64,000 nucleotides of DNA from Schistosoma mansoni (taxonomy: Eukaryota > Platyhelminthes > Trematoda > Strigeidida > Schistosomatidae), in assembly GCF_000237925.1 (NCBI RefSeq), contig NW_017385987.1, positions 3,472,001 through 3,536,000 of the forward strand, in the 5' to 3' direction. The position numbers and the translations under genes were made by a program. Below the pieces are notes generated by a model. The model was given only the letters and a program-made list of their open reading frames with translations, was not told where the DNA came from and did not search any database. Shown one piece after another: positions 11,140 to 23,470 of the stretch. Every line of letters begins with the position of its first letter. Within the stretch, counting starts at the first letter, position 1.

Positions 11140-12990
11140 TAATAGAATGTTTTCATGGTTTTTTGACAATTGTGTTGAAAAACCAGTCATTAACTTCAAC
11201 AATATCGTTTCTTCAAGGGATCTTTCAATCAAGAGGGGATTTATTCTACAACCACTTCAACATCCCAAATCAGACAAGCTCAGTGACATAGATGATATTC
11301 ATCCTCAAATCTTGAGACTCCTGGCCGGACTGATGATAATAATGTTCGGTTTGTTTCCGAAGCACTATTAACTGCCAAGAGATTGGATTTAAAAATTGGT
11401 CTGGTACACAAAACTAGAGACAAGTGCTTGGTTGGTAACTATCGCGTGGTTAGCCTACCCAGAACCATTCTCAACCTTGGGTAGTTATTCTGAGTTAAGT
11501 AAGGGTGAAAAATGTTTTGGTGATGAAACAATATATTTTCAAGGAATTTCTTATATGCCTGATTAACCTTATCACAGAAAGAGAATGGACTGGAGAGAAA
11601 GATAGAAAACTTCCGTTAGGTGTGTAACAGCTCAGGTTGGTTGGTTAAGAGTTGACCCCAAACAACCAGGCATATGCTAAAACAGTATTGTTCAAGTATT
11701 CATTCACTTCCTTACCTTTTGTAAGCGTTATATTCCCTACTATCTTATATGGAATGTTGAGAGCCTTTGTTTGTCTGAACAGATAAACCCACGCTCCACT
11801 GTGACTGCGCGAAGATCGAAATAAAGACCTATTCACTACTTCTCTGGTTTCTTCTATCAATAGCACGAGGGTTACCTATAGGCACGAAAGGTGTACTCTT
11901 CATCGATTTAGGTAGGCCCCTCGATAAAGTCTCTCATCTAGGCCTTAGAATAAAACGGAAAATTTGGGGATGAATTATACGGTTAGGGATTGAATACTTA
12001 ACTTCCCCAGCGATAGGAGGCAGCGGGAAGGGATAAATGGTGGTTTATTACCATGGGGGTCTGTGAATAGTGGGGTTTCCCAAAAGTTAATCGTAGACAT
12101 CTTCTTTTATACTTAACGTAAATGATCTACTAAGTGCCACAAAATCATCTATCTCACTTAATTTCGGTAATATCAAGTTATATAGACCGATACTGAACGT
12201 TTCTGACAAGAAAGAACCAATGAGAGACCTTAATTTACTAGCTGAGTGGAAAGTGTGTGGTAAATGGAAATAAATCCGCCAAGAGTTTACGAACGTAAAT
12301 CAGCTGTTGTGACGGCTTATATAGATATAAAATAAACGGAACGGTATTTCTTGAAGTGATTAGTCACAAAGACTTAGGAGTAGTGATTAGTAAAACTCTT
12401 GGGTTTGTGATTTATTGTAAGATGTCTGCTTCTAGGTCCCGTAGGCTATTCATAGGTTACTTATTCTTTTGGATGAGGAAGTGCTTAAAGTATTACGCCT
12501 GACGCTTGTGAGATCAGATACGTGATGTAGATTTCGAGCAGAAAGGCAGATGTGCTAGCATCGGTTTAACAGAGTGAGATCGAAATAGTGAAACATTCTC
12601 GACACGCTCAACGAGGTTACACTGAGACGCCCTGGACTGTTTCCATTATATTACAGCAGGTTACGAGGCGACTCAATGCTGGAGTACCGTATACCAGACG
12701 ATGACTTTGGTGTCAATATTTGTCATAGTTTTCTTACACAGAGGACTAGTAACGTTAAAGAAAGTTCTCAGAAGGGTCAAAAACCGAGATCAAACAATAT
12801 ACACCTGAAGTTCTGTTTCCAACACGGAGTAATAAACTACTAGGATTATCTACCAGAGCACGTTATATCAGTATCTACTGTTGATATGTTTAAAACCAAA
12901 TTGGATCTTCACTGTACTAACATGGGTCGCCCTACTTCCGATCTTCACCTCGAAGACTAGAAATTGAAGGCAGAGGTTCTTAGTTAGGAA
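11140..12990 (+). mobile_element. Decayed CR1-like LINE, reverse transcriptase region
   Basis: Frame-shifted fragments read as a CR1/jockey-type reverse transcriptase. DDIHPQILRLLAG at ~11290-11330 fits the 'pDgIpprvLk.la' block. LVHKTRDKCLVGNYRVVSL at ~11400-11455 fits 'pvhKkgdr...nYRPvSL'. Around 12110-12260, SATKSSISFNF-type sequence with IKLYRPILN and LLAEW matches the region around the catalytic 'FADD' block and the 'L..W' helix, although the FADD itself is eroded. At least four frame changes and several stops are present. The C-terminal part fades out before 12990. Confidence 0.6.
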
Positions 12991-12999
12991 TTCTTCGTT

Positions 13000-13556
13000 A
13001 GTGACGGAGTCTGACTTCTTTTCTTTCGACTTCGTGACTCATCATATTCAAACAATCCCAGTTCTAATGTGAGATTTTCGTGTCACTGGGTGACCCTCGC
13101 TCTACCGATAGGAGGAACCAGATAGACTGTTCAATGTTCAGTGATATGTCGTCCCACATAGAAATGATTTACCCTGATGAATGATCCGGCTAGGGCTCAA
13201 TGACATTTCACTGAGTCTATACTCATCTGGCTTAATGCCTCGCTCAATTTGTGAGCTAAGGCTATAAGGGTTCATTAATGCCGTTCGTCTAGTACTCCTA
13301 ATCCCTATTCTTGCCATCCCTCGGACCTAATAAACACGATGGTGAAAGAGCTCCGAATCAATCTTTTTAGAGGCTATAATATTTGCACATAAATGTTTTT
13401 CAATTTACCCTCTTCTGACATATAGGTTGATTAGGAACATATTTATTTTATTACATTTTTATAGACATTTACAACACTGCCGTATTACACATAAGTGACC
13501 TTGCCACGTCGTAGTACACCGGTTATTAGCGGGTATTTTGAAGTCTGTTCAACGTG
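13000..13556. other. Upstream region of TRAP-beta
   Basis: Non-coding sequence between the LINE remnant and the TRAP-beta start codon. The 5' UTR must lie at its right end; no unambiguous promoter motif was seen. Confidence 0.4.
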
Positions 13557-16500
13557 ATGGGGTTTAGTTTTGGTATCCTGTTGGCCATTTATTCGGTTGT
13601 CCTGGTATCTTCAGATTCTGTGGACAATGTCCGATTGGCGGTCTCCAAAGAAATTTTGAATGAGTTTATCTTCCAGGAAAAAGAAATGACTATTCTATAT
13701 ACAATTTATAATTTCCATGAGTCGTAAGTTTTTAATGCCTTAATTGACAAATACTCGCCAGTTATTGTTTTCAATTAGTTCGACACATTTGAATTTGACC
13801 CCCCATGCTGCACCCATTGCGTCAATGTTTTGAGGACTCAAAAATTGTTTGCGAATCGATACTTACGATTTAGCAGATGAAAGTTGTGTATTTGATACTC
13901 GGACCACCTTTTGGGTTATGCATTTTCTTTGAGGTAGTGTATTGTTAAAACAATCGGTTTGCCTTGGTACAATTCTTGCATTTTCCTGGTTATTGATTTA
14001 ACTATGAAGGGAATTTGAAACAATTTTTGTAAGTATGAGGACAAATGAGGGATGTAGATGACCATAGGAAAAATGTAATCTTAGGGTTGAGAAAACATGT
14101 GATTCAAACCATAAGGTAACTCCTTTATTGACAAAACACCAAACCTGAAAAAGACGAAGATTAGTGTTGCGCGTTTGTAGCTTATCAGGAATAAGTGACA
14201 TGTTTATAGCTGTATAATAGCCCACTGAATCGCAGTCTACTTTAGCATCAGACTTATATCCGCAGAGGTTATTCGTGCCTGGCACTCCCATCAACTGTTG
14301 AGTTTTTCGGAAGAAAGTTGGCGAGACTATGTTTTATGGACAACCTTTGAACGAATCATGGGTGACCCTGAGAAATATTAGTCAGTCAGTAAACAGCCAG
14401 CATGGAGTAAAAATATATTATACGAAACCAAATAATTAAAGTTGGTACGCTTGTTTCATATGGTCCAAAATCTTGTCAAGGTTAGAAAGAGGTTTAAGGG
14501 TTCTAAAATCCTAATGCATACGGTAATGGAACTCATCCATATGGCTCCATAATAGTCGGTCTCTGGAGCCATGATAAAGTCACAAAAGCTCTCTCGGCTT
14601 CGACCAAGTAGCTTCATTATTGTTTGTGTGTACTCCGGTTGTGTAAGTCTATCATTTTGATTTGGATGTATCCCTACAATACTTATACCACTGAACAGCC
14701 GAAGTTCCAGTAACATCTGTGACTGTTGCAGCTAATGTTAATGGTGCTTTTACTATGCAGTTCGCGGCAATTATTATAATATGTCCCAGTTTCAATCTGG
14801 ATCGGGCGAAAAAGCTTCCTATTCTAGCAAACGTCTTCCTTCAACATCTGTTACATAGACTGACTGATTACATAAAAATACAACATCACGGTAGTCTGCA
14901 CAAGGTCTACAAGTCAGTTGATTACGGCAATTACAAATACAGGAACTTCTTAGTAGTCTTATCTATCGTAGCCGCCTAATTGTCAAGTCTTCTCTAAAAT
15001 CCTCTGTGAACCAATCGTAGATGTGCATCAGGTACTAAAGCTGGCACCGTAACCTTAAGATCCCTCAAACGCTTCTGATTGGCTCGTCCATAAATTATGG
15101 TCTCGTCAGAAATTTTCGGAAAAAAGAGTGAATTTCACATTAGATTTGGGGTGTTGCTTATGTCGGTAAATGCTTTATAACTTCCACCTCACTTTTTGTG
15201 GTTCTATGGTCTTATTGGTTTGAGATTATCTGTTTTATGGTATTTAATACAAAAACGTGACCAGTCCAGTTTTAGTAGTCTATTCATTCATTTACGTGGT
15301 TCTCTTGCGTTTTCATAGCTTTAGTTATCTTATTTCAGGAGTTACGTAACATCCGTTTTATTCATAATGGTCTTTGACTCATTCTTGACTATTTTAGCTC
15401 GGAACTACATCGCTTTTTTCATGGCATTTAGACAGACTAATTTTTTTAATATTGTAATTGTACCTAGTCGTGCCCTAATACATAAACATTTTCTGTTTTC
15501 CTTCTACACAGACGCGCTGCCAAAGATGTTGAGCTATTTGATATCTTTTCCGAAACAGAATTTACATTGATTCATGGGAGTCCTTCTGCTCGGTGGCCTG
15601 TTGTACCTGCCTCCTCGAACGTCACTCATGTCATAATCCTCAAACCTCAAATAAATGGCGTTCATAATTTTTCTAGTGCTACAATTACTTACAAGTCTAC
15701 TGATTTGCAGAAAAGTTCCGTAAGCTTTAATTTTTTGCTAGTTTGCGTATTATATTTCCAGCCTCTATACCATTGTTGTATAATTGTTCTCTGTTTAATT
15801 ATCTCATTCGTTTTGGTTTTTTATGCTTCTGATTGATGCATAGAGTGGGTATCGTCTCGTAGTATATGTAGGATATTTGGAAAAGTTTGTGCTCTTTAGA
15901 AGTGATTTATTTCCAGGGCTACATATACTCTTACTGCTTCTACCACTATGGGATATGAATCGACAACTGCATTTCTGTGCTAATGTGGTATGGCAACTCG
16001 AACTGATGTACGTACGTACGAAGTTCTACGTTGTAACTGACTGACTGACTGACATATAGTCGCTAAATTTATGCATATCGTTCTTGTCGAATTATTTGAT
16101 ACAAGTTTTTTAACAGATGGACATCCTTGAAACTATTCGGCATTGGTTCATAAGTTTCCAGTAAAATCAAACCCAAAGAATCTAGTAACAAGTAGGGAAT
16201 CCATTAAAAACAAATATTCTCATCATTAACATTCGATTGTGTTACTTTGGTCCACCTACTGGTTACATGAAAAAAGCTGACGAAGTATCAATATTTACGA
16301 ACCAATGTTTAGTGTTATTAAAATCGAAGTTAGTATTGTGGCAACACAGTTAATGTTGTAGGCCAGGCTGTCTAGCTCTGTTAATGATCAAACGAATGCC
16401 CCCAAATGCTCTAGTACAGCCGGGGGTGGGAAGAGTTCGCTCTCCCTCTCGAAATGCTTTTATATGACCACGCGTATACAACCACTGTCTAGGAAGTCCT

Positions 16501-19308
16501 ACTTACTGGCCTCTCGCGGTGGGAGTATTGTTTACGAAATTGAGAGGACGAAAAGCGAATGTTCGTCGCTTTAACTGGGTTGGTGGATATGAAGGGTCTA
16601 CCTAGGGGAGTTGGAAAACCCTGATTCCAAACTGATGGTGTACATGGGCTCCAGTATACTGAGGGGACTAATAGCGTATGAACCAATCGTTGGTCACCGG
16701 TTACCATGGGAGTGCATCTCCTCACGATGCTCCACTGCCTTGTGAATCAGACCTTTAGGTCGAAGACTCGGGGCGTGGCCCCTAGGAAAACCACCTGCTT
16801 TGGTCTGGGTACCCGGGCAGTATCACAGCCCTCACACAAATCAATGATAACTGCTACTGGCTTCATTGTTATTGTGTGGCACGTATGTATTTGGTGCCCC
16901 CCTTGTACCAGTGTTTATGTGTTCAAATAAACAAAGATCAAACGAACGAACAATAAGTATAGATTCTCCATTTGGTCTCGTATGTTTTACTTATGCGAAC
17001 CCCGTTTGGGCGACGGCAGTAATAAAAAGCTAGATACGAATTTAGTCTGATGAATTTATTTCAGGCATTATTTACTCGGACAGACAGGTGAAAAGCGAAG
17101 CGGAGAAAAAAACGTGCCAACACAAAACGTTGATCATTACAAGCGTTAATATGATTTGAAATAGATAGTAAGTAGTGCCACGAAGAGCCAGTAATTGGAT
17201 TAAATAGTAGCAGTACTGACCTACGATGTATAAGTGTAGAACTACAAGGGCACGGATTTAAGAGGTATATGTTCTGAAAGTCGTAACTTCTTCCTATGAA
17301 AAGAATAGAGTTATTAGATAGGTAAAAATGATTAAATAGTCACATGGTGTCTGAATCATCAAAGGCTGTCCGAAAGTTAGGATAAATAATATGTGCAGTA
17401 TTATACTCTAGAATGTCTTTAAGGGCCTTGTTGCGCTTGGTTAACAAGTGTAGCACAAAATGAATCAATCTACCAAAAAAAAAAACAGAATAACTAGGTA
17501 TATCTTCCACTCTAAGTAAATGTCCCGCTCAGATCACAAGATACTGTTGAAAGTTAGCTAACAGTAAACCAACCTAGAATATACCTGTAGTCTGTTTAGC
17601 GCTTACGTCTTGAGTCACGAAATGTAGAAGCATCTTGATAAACAGGACGAGATCCTGTACCCTTCATACTTACGTTTCCATCGAATGTAGAGGGAAATTG
17701 TCCTATTAGTTACATTTTCCTTGTGACTGTTTAACCTTTTTTTATGAAATAAAAGTGTTTATACATGCTAAATAAAAACATCCTATTATTTTTTTTTCTA
17801 TAGTTTTTGTATTCTTCTGCACCTGGTCTACTTACAATTCACAGACTGAAGGAGTATAACAAGCGTTTCACTTCTCATACAGTTAGTAAAATTTTCACTG
17901 GTCGTTGTATAATATATGTTATTGTATTCCTTGTCTTCATTTAGTTTCTGTTATAATTCCTCTTATTACGACCCAGCTATTCCTATTGTTTAGTATTCTT
18001 AGACACTGATTTACTCGACAAGTCCCCAAATGAGAACATGATTGAACAGGAATGAAATTATATTCCAAATAACAAGGGTAGATGGAAGTAGGAAACACAA
18101 TGAGAAAAACGTTAGTATATTTATAGTTTTTACATGAGAGGATCCTAGAGTCTTCTCAAAGTGTTCACTAGCGCTGATGGGTTAAGAAATAGTCAATCAG
18201 CGTGCCGCAACATAATCCTGCACGGAACATGCTTTAATCCAATCTATCTTCCGTTAACAATTTCACTTAGAATTATTCTGTAGAGAAAGCAATCAAATAT
18301 TATCCATTTTAAAGCTCTACAACTTATGTTCACAGTATATTATTAAAGTCATCAATGAACATATATCTTACTACATCTAAAATATATTACGCAGTGAATA
18401 AACGTACTAAAGAGGAGTGTAAAAACTAAGAATAACGTTCAGTGTACTAGTTCTATTTAATACGAAGTGACTTTCCTTAAATTCTGAATTCATTTGTTTT
18501 CGAAAGCAAGTAATTTCAGGGTTTTATCGTCATTTAATCTCATTAATGAACTTGAATTACAGTCGAAAGGATGTTTACAGAATAAAATGAATTCATTTAT
18601 CAGTTAGATTTTATTCTTAATCTAACATTTTATCACTATGTACCATTCTACTTCGTTAATAGAACGAATCCATTGTGTTCCAATAATACGATTTTATTTG
18701 CATGCTTCAGCTAAATTTATTAAGGATGTTTTCGTTTTGATAAATTTAGGTATGTAACCAGACAGATTCATTCTTCAATTCCACTCGTTCTACCGGAATT
18801 ATATTTCTCGTAGTTCACTCTCTGCTCTATTTGATATTATTTTCTCACTTCTTATTTTGTCAAGTTCCTCTCTTGCTGCGCTAATGAGATGTGGCAGCTT
18901 GGATCAAAATAGATTCATACCACATCCTACCTTATCTATGGCGCATATGTATCCGGTGCCCTTTGTACCAATATGTATGTGATTAAATAAATAAAATGGC
19001 CGGCTTATCGATTGATTATCTCGGTATGAGAACCCGTAATCATGTGTAAGAATGAAATGCTTCACTCTCTTTTTGATAACACTTAATTTTTCTTTCAAGT
19101 AGTTATTCGTCTCAAAATTTTGCATCGTTTACCGGGAGTTCTCTAAAATTATTTATTAGAAAAAAGTGATTTCATAAATCTACAGTAGTATTTGTATTGC
19201 TTTCTTTTTTTCTTTTAACAGATTGAGTGGATTGGTTTCGCTTTGTTTGTTACACCCTGCTTACTGATACCATATATGCTGTGGCACTCGAGCGCATCAA
19301 AATACTAG
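13557..19308 (+). CDS. SSR2: Translocon-associated protein subunit beta (TRAP-beta, SSR2)
   Basis: Single-pass ER membrane protein of the TRAP complex, which sits at the Sec61 translocon. Exon 1 (13557-13723) encodes a signal peptide (residues 1-~20, hydrophobic ILLAIYSVVLVSS) then RLAVSKEILNEF and YTIYNFHES, matching the vertebrate 'RLLVSKQILNKYLVEG..LTVEYNIYNVGSS'. It ends at a GTAAGT donor in phase 2. Exon 2 (15512-15719) continues with AAKDVEL, PASSNVTHVIILKP and FSSATITY, matching 'AALDVEL', 'PASNVSHTVVLRP' and 'FTSATVTY', and ends at GTAAGC in phase 0. The last exon (19222-19308) encodes the membrane segment IEWIGFALFVTP...LWHSSASKY, matching 'LDWAAFGVMTLP...LLWYSSKRKYD', and lacks the usual lysine-rich tail. 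A middle exon is required; 15844-15987 is the best candidate (separate entry). The full model would be about 201 residues against 183 in human. The introns are full of repeats. Confidence 0.85.
14650..14860 (-). mobile_element. Merlin-like (IS1595/ISXO2 type) transposase fragment in TRAP-beta intron 1
   Basis: On the minus strand a frame reads FFARSRLKLGHIIIIAANC and, after a short stretch, TSAVQWYKYCRDTS before a stop at 14652. This fits the helix-turn-helix region of Merlin/IS1595 transposases ('SKLKL..I......W......A....G.S..TVVDW..FCREVC'). Schistosome genomes are known to carry Merlin elements. The catalytic DDE part is not recognisable downstream and no terminal inverted repeats were found, so this is a short remnant in antisense orientation to its host intron. 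Confidence 0.5.
15844..15987 (+). CDS. SSR2: Candidate exon 3 of TRAP-beta
   Basis: A pyrimidine-rich tract ends in ATAG at 15843, followed by 48 open codons in phase 0 and a GTATGG donor at 15988, so the segment joins exon 2 and the last exon without shifting frame. The translation begins SGYRLVVYVGYLEKFVLF, which loosely fits 'VVVGY....G.IL..RE' of the family. The second half (hydrophobic, ending CANV) has no counterpart in other TRAP-beta proteins, where this part has only ~28 residues and contains 'FDRRFSPH'. A shorter exon elsewhere in 15720-19221 remains possible. Confidence 0.4.
16392..16945 (+). repeat. R-family retroposon-like repeat in TRAP-beta intron
   Basis: Plus-orientation copy of the ~540-bp R family, ending with GTGCCCCCCTTGTACCAGTG and TTATGTGTTCAAATAAACAAA. 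It aligns along its whole length with the reverse complement of 3219-3756 and with 55108-55640, with more differences than those two show to each other by eye. It lies in sense orientation inside the large TRAP-beta intron. Confidence 0.75.
17950..18165 (-). repeat. Inverted copy of the 3905-4110 repeat
   Basis: Reverse-complement copy of the unit at 3905-4110, lying in the last TRAP-beta intron. Non-coding. Confidence 0.6.
18893..18993 (+). repeat. R-family 3'-end fragment
   Basis: Only the tail of the R family is present (TATCCGGTGCCCTTTGTACC, then ATGTATGTGATTAAATAAAT). A 5'-truncated copy with an intact 3' end is what target-primed reverse transcription produces, which supports reading the R family as a retroposon. 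Confidence 0.6.
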
Positions 19309-19954
19309 CTTTTCATAATACTCTTCTTCATTTGTATATTTCTTCTCACGTTGTATTTCGTTTCTTTGTATCTATTATATATATGTTATATATTTAAAGA
19401 GTGGGAAACGTATTTAGTAAATAAATAGAAAAGCGTATATTGGTAATACTGTGGACATATTATAATGTATTTCAAAGCACAATAAGTGAATGCATGGGTT
19501 GATTCAGTTTCGTTTTGAGTATTTTACTAATATTTTCAGATTGATTTAACTAGAGGACGAAGAAGAAGGTTACATTCGTCTTTTTACTACTCTTGACTGC
19601 CTTGTTCGGTTGGTCTCTGACCATTTGGTTGTCCAACCTTTTTCATATGGTTTAGCGGATCGAATTTCTGTCTATATGTTTGACTACCAATTGGTTTGAT
19701 TGCCATAGTTCTAGAAACTCTTAAAATTCTCTTGATCCTGAATTTCAGTGTTTTCCGTTTGCATTGTTGTCCATGATGGTGTACGTGCGTTAATATGATT
19801 ACATATAGTTTCACTCCTTGATTGTTTCCACATATGAGCAACTAAAGAGGGGGTTCAATCTAGTATTTTTTTCTCAGTTGGTACAATTTACTTTGTACAT
19901 GGTGTTGCACTTGTTTATTTTCTCTGCCGTATCTTTGGCTGTCAACCTAAAGGT

Positions 19955-20187
19955 GCCAGCCCCTCATATGTCCTGGTGTTTCCGAAGTTAAGGAGTGTTC
20001 ACTATCCTTGGAATGCCCCCATACGGTCATGCGTTTATGACCTCTACCGGGAAAGTCGTACTCACTGCCGTCACATGGTGGGTGTTTTTACAAAAGTGAG
20101 AGTAAGAAGCGTCGACGTTTGGTGCCTAAATTGACCTGATGGATACGGTAGACCCATTTACAGGAGTTGGAAAGGACTAATTTCAGA
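19955..20187 (+). repeat. R-family fragment (plus), cut by a second copy
   Basis: Diverged R-family sequence including GGAATGCCCCCATACGGTCA and AGTCGTACTCACTGCC. It stops at about 20187 just after GGAGTTGGAAAGGACTAATT, where the reverse-oriented tail of another copy begins. Confidence 0.55.
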
Positions 20188-20400
20188 CTTATTTATTTAT
20201 TTAAACACATAAGTATTGGTACAATGGGGCGCCAGAACCCCCAGAAACGGAAGACGTATGAACTTGAGTCACTTGCTGCTATGGGACTGGATCTAACGTC
20301 GCTTCATAGCCTTGCTCGTTAGATCTATAGGTCAAAGGCTCAGAAATCGATTCTTTGAGCAAATCATCTTTGTTGAGGGTGCCTGGGCAGTACATCAGAG
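20188..20400 (-). repeat. R-family fragment (minus), joined to the plus copy
   Basis: Starts with the reverse-complement tail TTATTTATTTAAACACATAA and GTATTGGTACAATGGGGCGC, then continues into the R-family 3' body (AGGTCAAAGGCTCAG; TGCCTGGGCAGTA). It contains an internal segment of roughly 100 bases, about 20236-20330, that I could not match to the other copies. Confidence 0.55.
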
Positions 20401-23300
20401 TATACAGATATAATATTAAGTAATTAAGAGTGAAGTGCTTTACAATATTGTACTGGCTTTAATAATAACTTGTCTTTCGGTTTGAAACGGTTACTTCGGT
20501 TTGGTGACATTGACTTCTTAGGGGTCCAAGATATCTGGTTTCTGAGATGCTTTTTATGTAATGAGACTGTCCTTTCCTGATTTCTGGGTTGGTTTCTCAT
20601 TGATCGATCGGTTCGTAAGTCACCTCTTAACTAAAAGTTGAATATTATTACTGAAGACAGTAGGAGCTTTAGTTCTTTCCTAGTAAGAGTGATATAGAGA
20701 TGTTCTGTTTATTTTTAATAACGTATGTACACAATCCTGCTTGTACGTTGATTGGTTGTTGAAGGTTAGTATTTGGTCTGTGTGACAGGTTCCTGTATAC
20801 TTGTGTTTCTGACGATCCTATGATTATTCAGTTTAGTAAAATACCTAGGAATTAGATTTTGTTTTATAATTCTCCTGTACATTTGATGTTAAAGACGTTG
20901 ACCACCCGTGAAAATCTACTCTGTCAGGATTATGTTTCTAGGATTCTGACATAATTTTCTCGACTAATCTGTCTTGCTACTAAATTAGGTAGCTGTGACT
21001 GTTGTTTCTGTTGTGAGTTCGTATTTCACTTTATCTGTCAAGTTTTGGACACCAGTAAAATCATTATTCGTTTCATAAAGTTTATCTCATGCCCCTGTTG
21101 CACCAACTTGAGTGTCACTTTTGAGTGGAAGCTTCAACACTTATGCCTTATGTGACCGATTTGGCAGTTGTGTTCACTAGAAATCCAAAAATAATGAATT
21201 AATTAACACGATGAAACTTTTTGCATTGACACATACATGTTTGAATGTGGTAATGAAGTTAATGTAAACGAAGGTATTATGTTCAGAACCAATCAGAAAA
21301 ATCATGGAAAAATATAGGACCAAGAATCAGATCGAAGAAAGACAATCAAAATAAAGAGGTAGACAATGACAGTTTAGAGATCAACAATAATCAGTCGAGG
21401 TCAACAGGACAAGCTGAGTCAGATGTGGTGGAATTTGAACACTTCACTTCTACCTGGAGTTAAAGCTGATGATGTACAGGAAAACAATGAAAGCTCCATG
21501 ACCAGATCATCAAGCTTAGAAAACAAAACCTCACCCAAATCATTCACTGGGCGGCGAATCTCCACGATATTGCATATTTCGAATCTTCTGATTGCTTTCT
21601 TTGGTCCCGCTACTCGTTTGATATATGCATTCTTACTATGAGTAACTTTTGGTTCTTGTACTCTGAGAAACATGGATTTATTAAATTTTTGTTGGAAAAT
21701 ATTTATAAAAATTAGTGTAGGTAACATGGACTCACTGTTTTCAGGATGAGACCGCAAATGTATGTATTATCTTGGCTTGCTGAATATAATTTCAGGGTCC
21801 CGTTCATCACCGTTTCAGCTGATTCACTGCTTCCGTCATACTACTTCACTTATTCTAGCAGTATATTCTCTACTCACAAATAGGGATAAGTTCTCAAGTT
21901 TGTCACACATCTTTTTACAAAACTATTCATACTTTACATAATGTATATGAATTGACAAAAAACATCCTGTGATGAATTGGTGTATTATTTCTATAGTAAA
22001 TTACTTTGACATTATAATGAAGCTTTCTATTTAACCTTCTGGGTGATTTTTGAGGTTTAAGTCTATTGTGAAATGGAGAAAATATAAATCTGATAATGTT
22101 GATTATTTATAAATCATTCACAATAAAAATAATGGGAAATATCAGTGCGTCTGCCATAGAGAGAAATTAGGAAATAGTAACTTTACTCCTGGCTTTTGGA
22201 AGAACAACTGCTTACACACTTTCAGCAAAAGAAGCTTAACCAACTTGTTATCGAATATGAAACCAGCAAACAGATTATATCCTGTATCAATAGGTGTGGA
22301 TCATAACAAGACAAAATCTTTCTGATGTTTACTGTCGAAACTGTAGACACAGTAAGACAAGTTAAATATCATTTATAAAATATCTTGTCGAGATTGTGAC
22401 AACAAAGAATTCATTCTTTTCGCTTTCGATGTTAGGACATAAATTCGCTGATTTTTTTCAAGATTGGTTGACTATAATTATGTAATCAAACATAAAAATT
22501 GAGAATGTCAGGAAATAAGTCGAAACTTAGCACTGACTTGCTGAGATGGACTAATTTAAGCCAATCAGAGAATTGGCAAACAACTATAAGATCATTAGTC
22601 AGGTCAGGCAGAAAGATAATTGAAATTAATTCTCGGAGTCAAAGAAAAATTGACAGTAATAATCATATCTTACGTGATCAGGATAAGCTGTGAGCAACTT
22701 AGGAGAAAGTTTCAGTAGGTTGCTGTATTTCGAGGTTTATTTGATGGTGTTGTTCGGAAAGACAACGATAATTTCATTTTTGGACCACTCATCTCACAGT
22801 ATCAGAAAAAACCTTTTTTATTTATCTTTAAAAAAACTAGGAATTAGGTTTATTATCTTATTGGATATCGGGCTCTAAGAATGCTCGTTTCGTTAAACAG
22901 AAAACTCATAGATATCTGCGATGTCCAGCATACTGTATACATCAGTTCCATGATCTGAAACGGTTTGCATATTCAGTGATTATTATTCATTATATTATTC
23001 GACAACATTATCCTTAACACAATGGGCAACAGCAAATTAAATGGAACGTCTTATTTAATGTATTTATATTATCTACTTGAATAATCATTCAATGTTAAAC
23101 AGTACTACTCCGGTTAGAATTTCTCTTCGAAATTTGAAAATTGTTTATAATTGTATTTTATATTTACCGTTTCTTATTATCTTTAAAACCATAGCACTAT
23201 AGTATTCAGTAAAATAAACGAGATTTAACAAGTTTTCTAAGAATTCATGTTTATTCCGAATTCATAATCAAGGAGCAAAAAGTATATTAAGTATAAATGA
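20400..23300. other. Intergenic; one dispersed repeat
   Basis: The only recognised content is the copy of the 10.4-kb repeat at about 21430-21545 (GCTGATGATGT and AATGAAAGCTCC). The open frames at 21419-21757, 22499-22693 and 22690-22878 show no family motif. Confidence 0.4.
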
Positions 23301-23311
23301 CTTTCATAGTT

Positions 23312-23470
23312 GCAAGCGTGAGTCAATTGAAGCTAGACCACCAAGGAAAACCTGGAAGCACTGGACAGCCGTTTCGTCTGATTGTGGGACTCCTCAGCGG
23401 TGCGCATCCACGACCTCGCCCGCGCGAGATTCGAACCCAGGACCTACCAGTCTCGCGCCAGAACACTTAA
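23312..23470 (-). mobile_element. SM-alpha-type SINE with altered hammerhead
   Basis: On the minus strand, a tRNA-like 5' part with the B box region GGGTTCGAATCTCG is followed by GGTGCGCACCGCTGAGGAGT, GACGAAACGGC and TGTCCAGTGCTTCCAGG, ending at TTGACTCACGC. This is the tRNA-headed, hammerhead-bearing SINE family of schistosomes. The core CTGAGGA...GAAA is retained, but stem II is damaged (the GGAC strand reads AGAC). Just beyond its 5' end the unit's own 3'-tail sequence (TAAATATCCACAAAACCCC) runs in the opposite orientation, suggesting a rearranged insertion. Confidence 0.8.

Noticed and set aside
16115-16165. Alternative TRAP-beta middle exon after AACAG at 16115
   Set aside because: It is short and open but its donor leaves the wrong phase for the last exon, and it lacks family residues.
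3420-16725. Open frame shared by R-family copies (3420-3755 and 16489-16725)
   Set aside because: Conservation follows from the copies being alike. The frame runs antisense to the retroposon-like tail and is broken in other copies.
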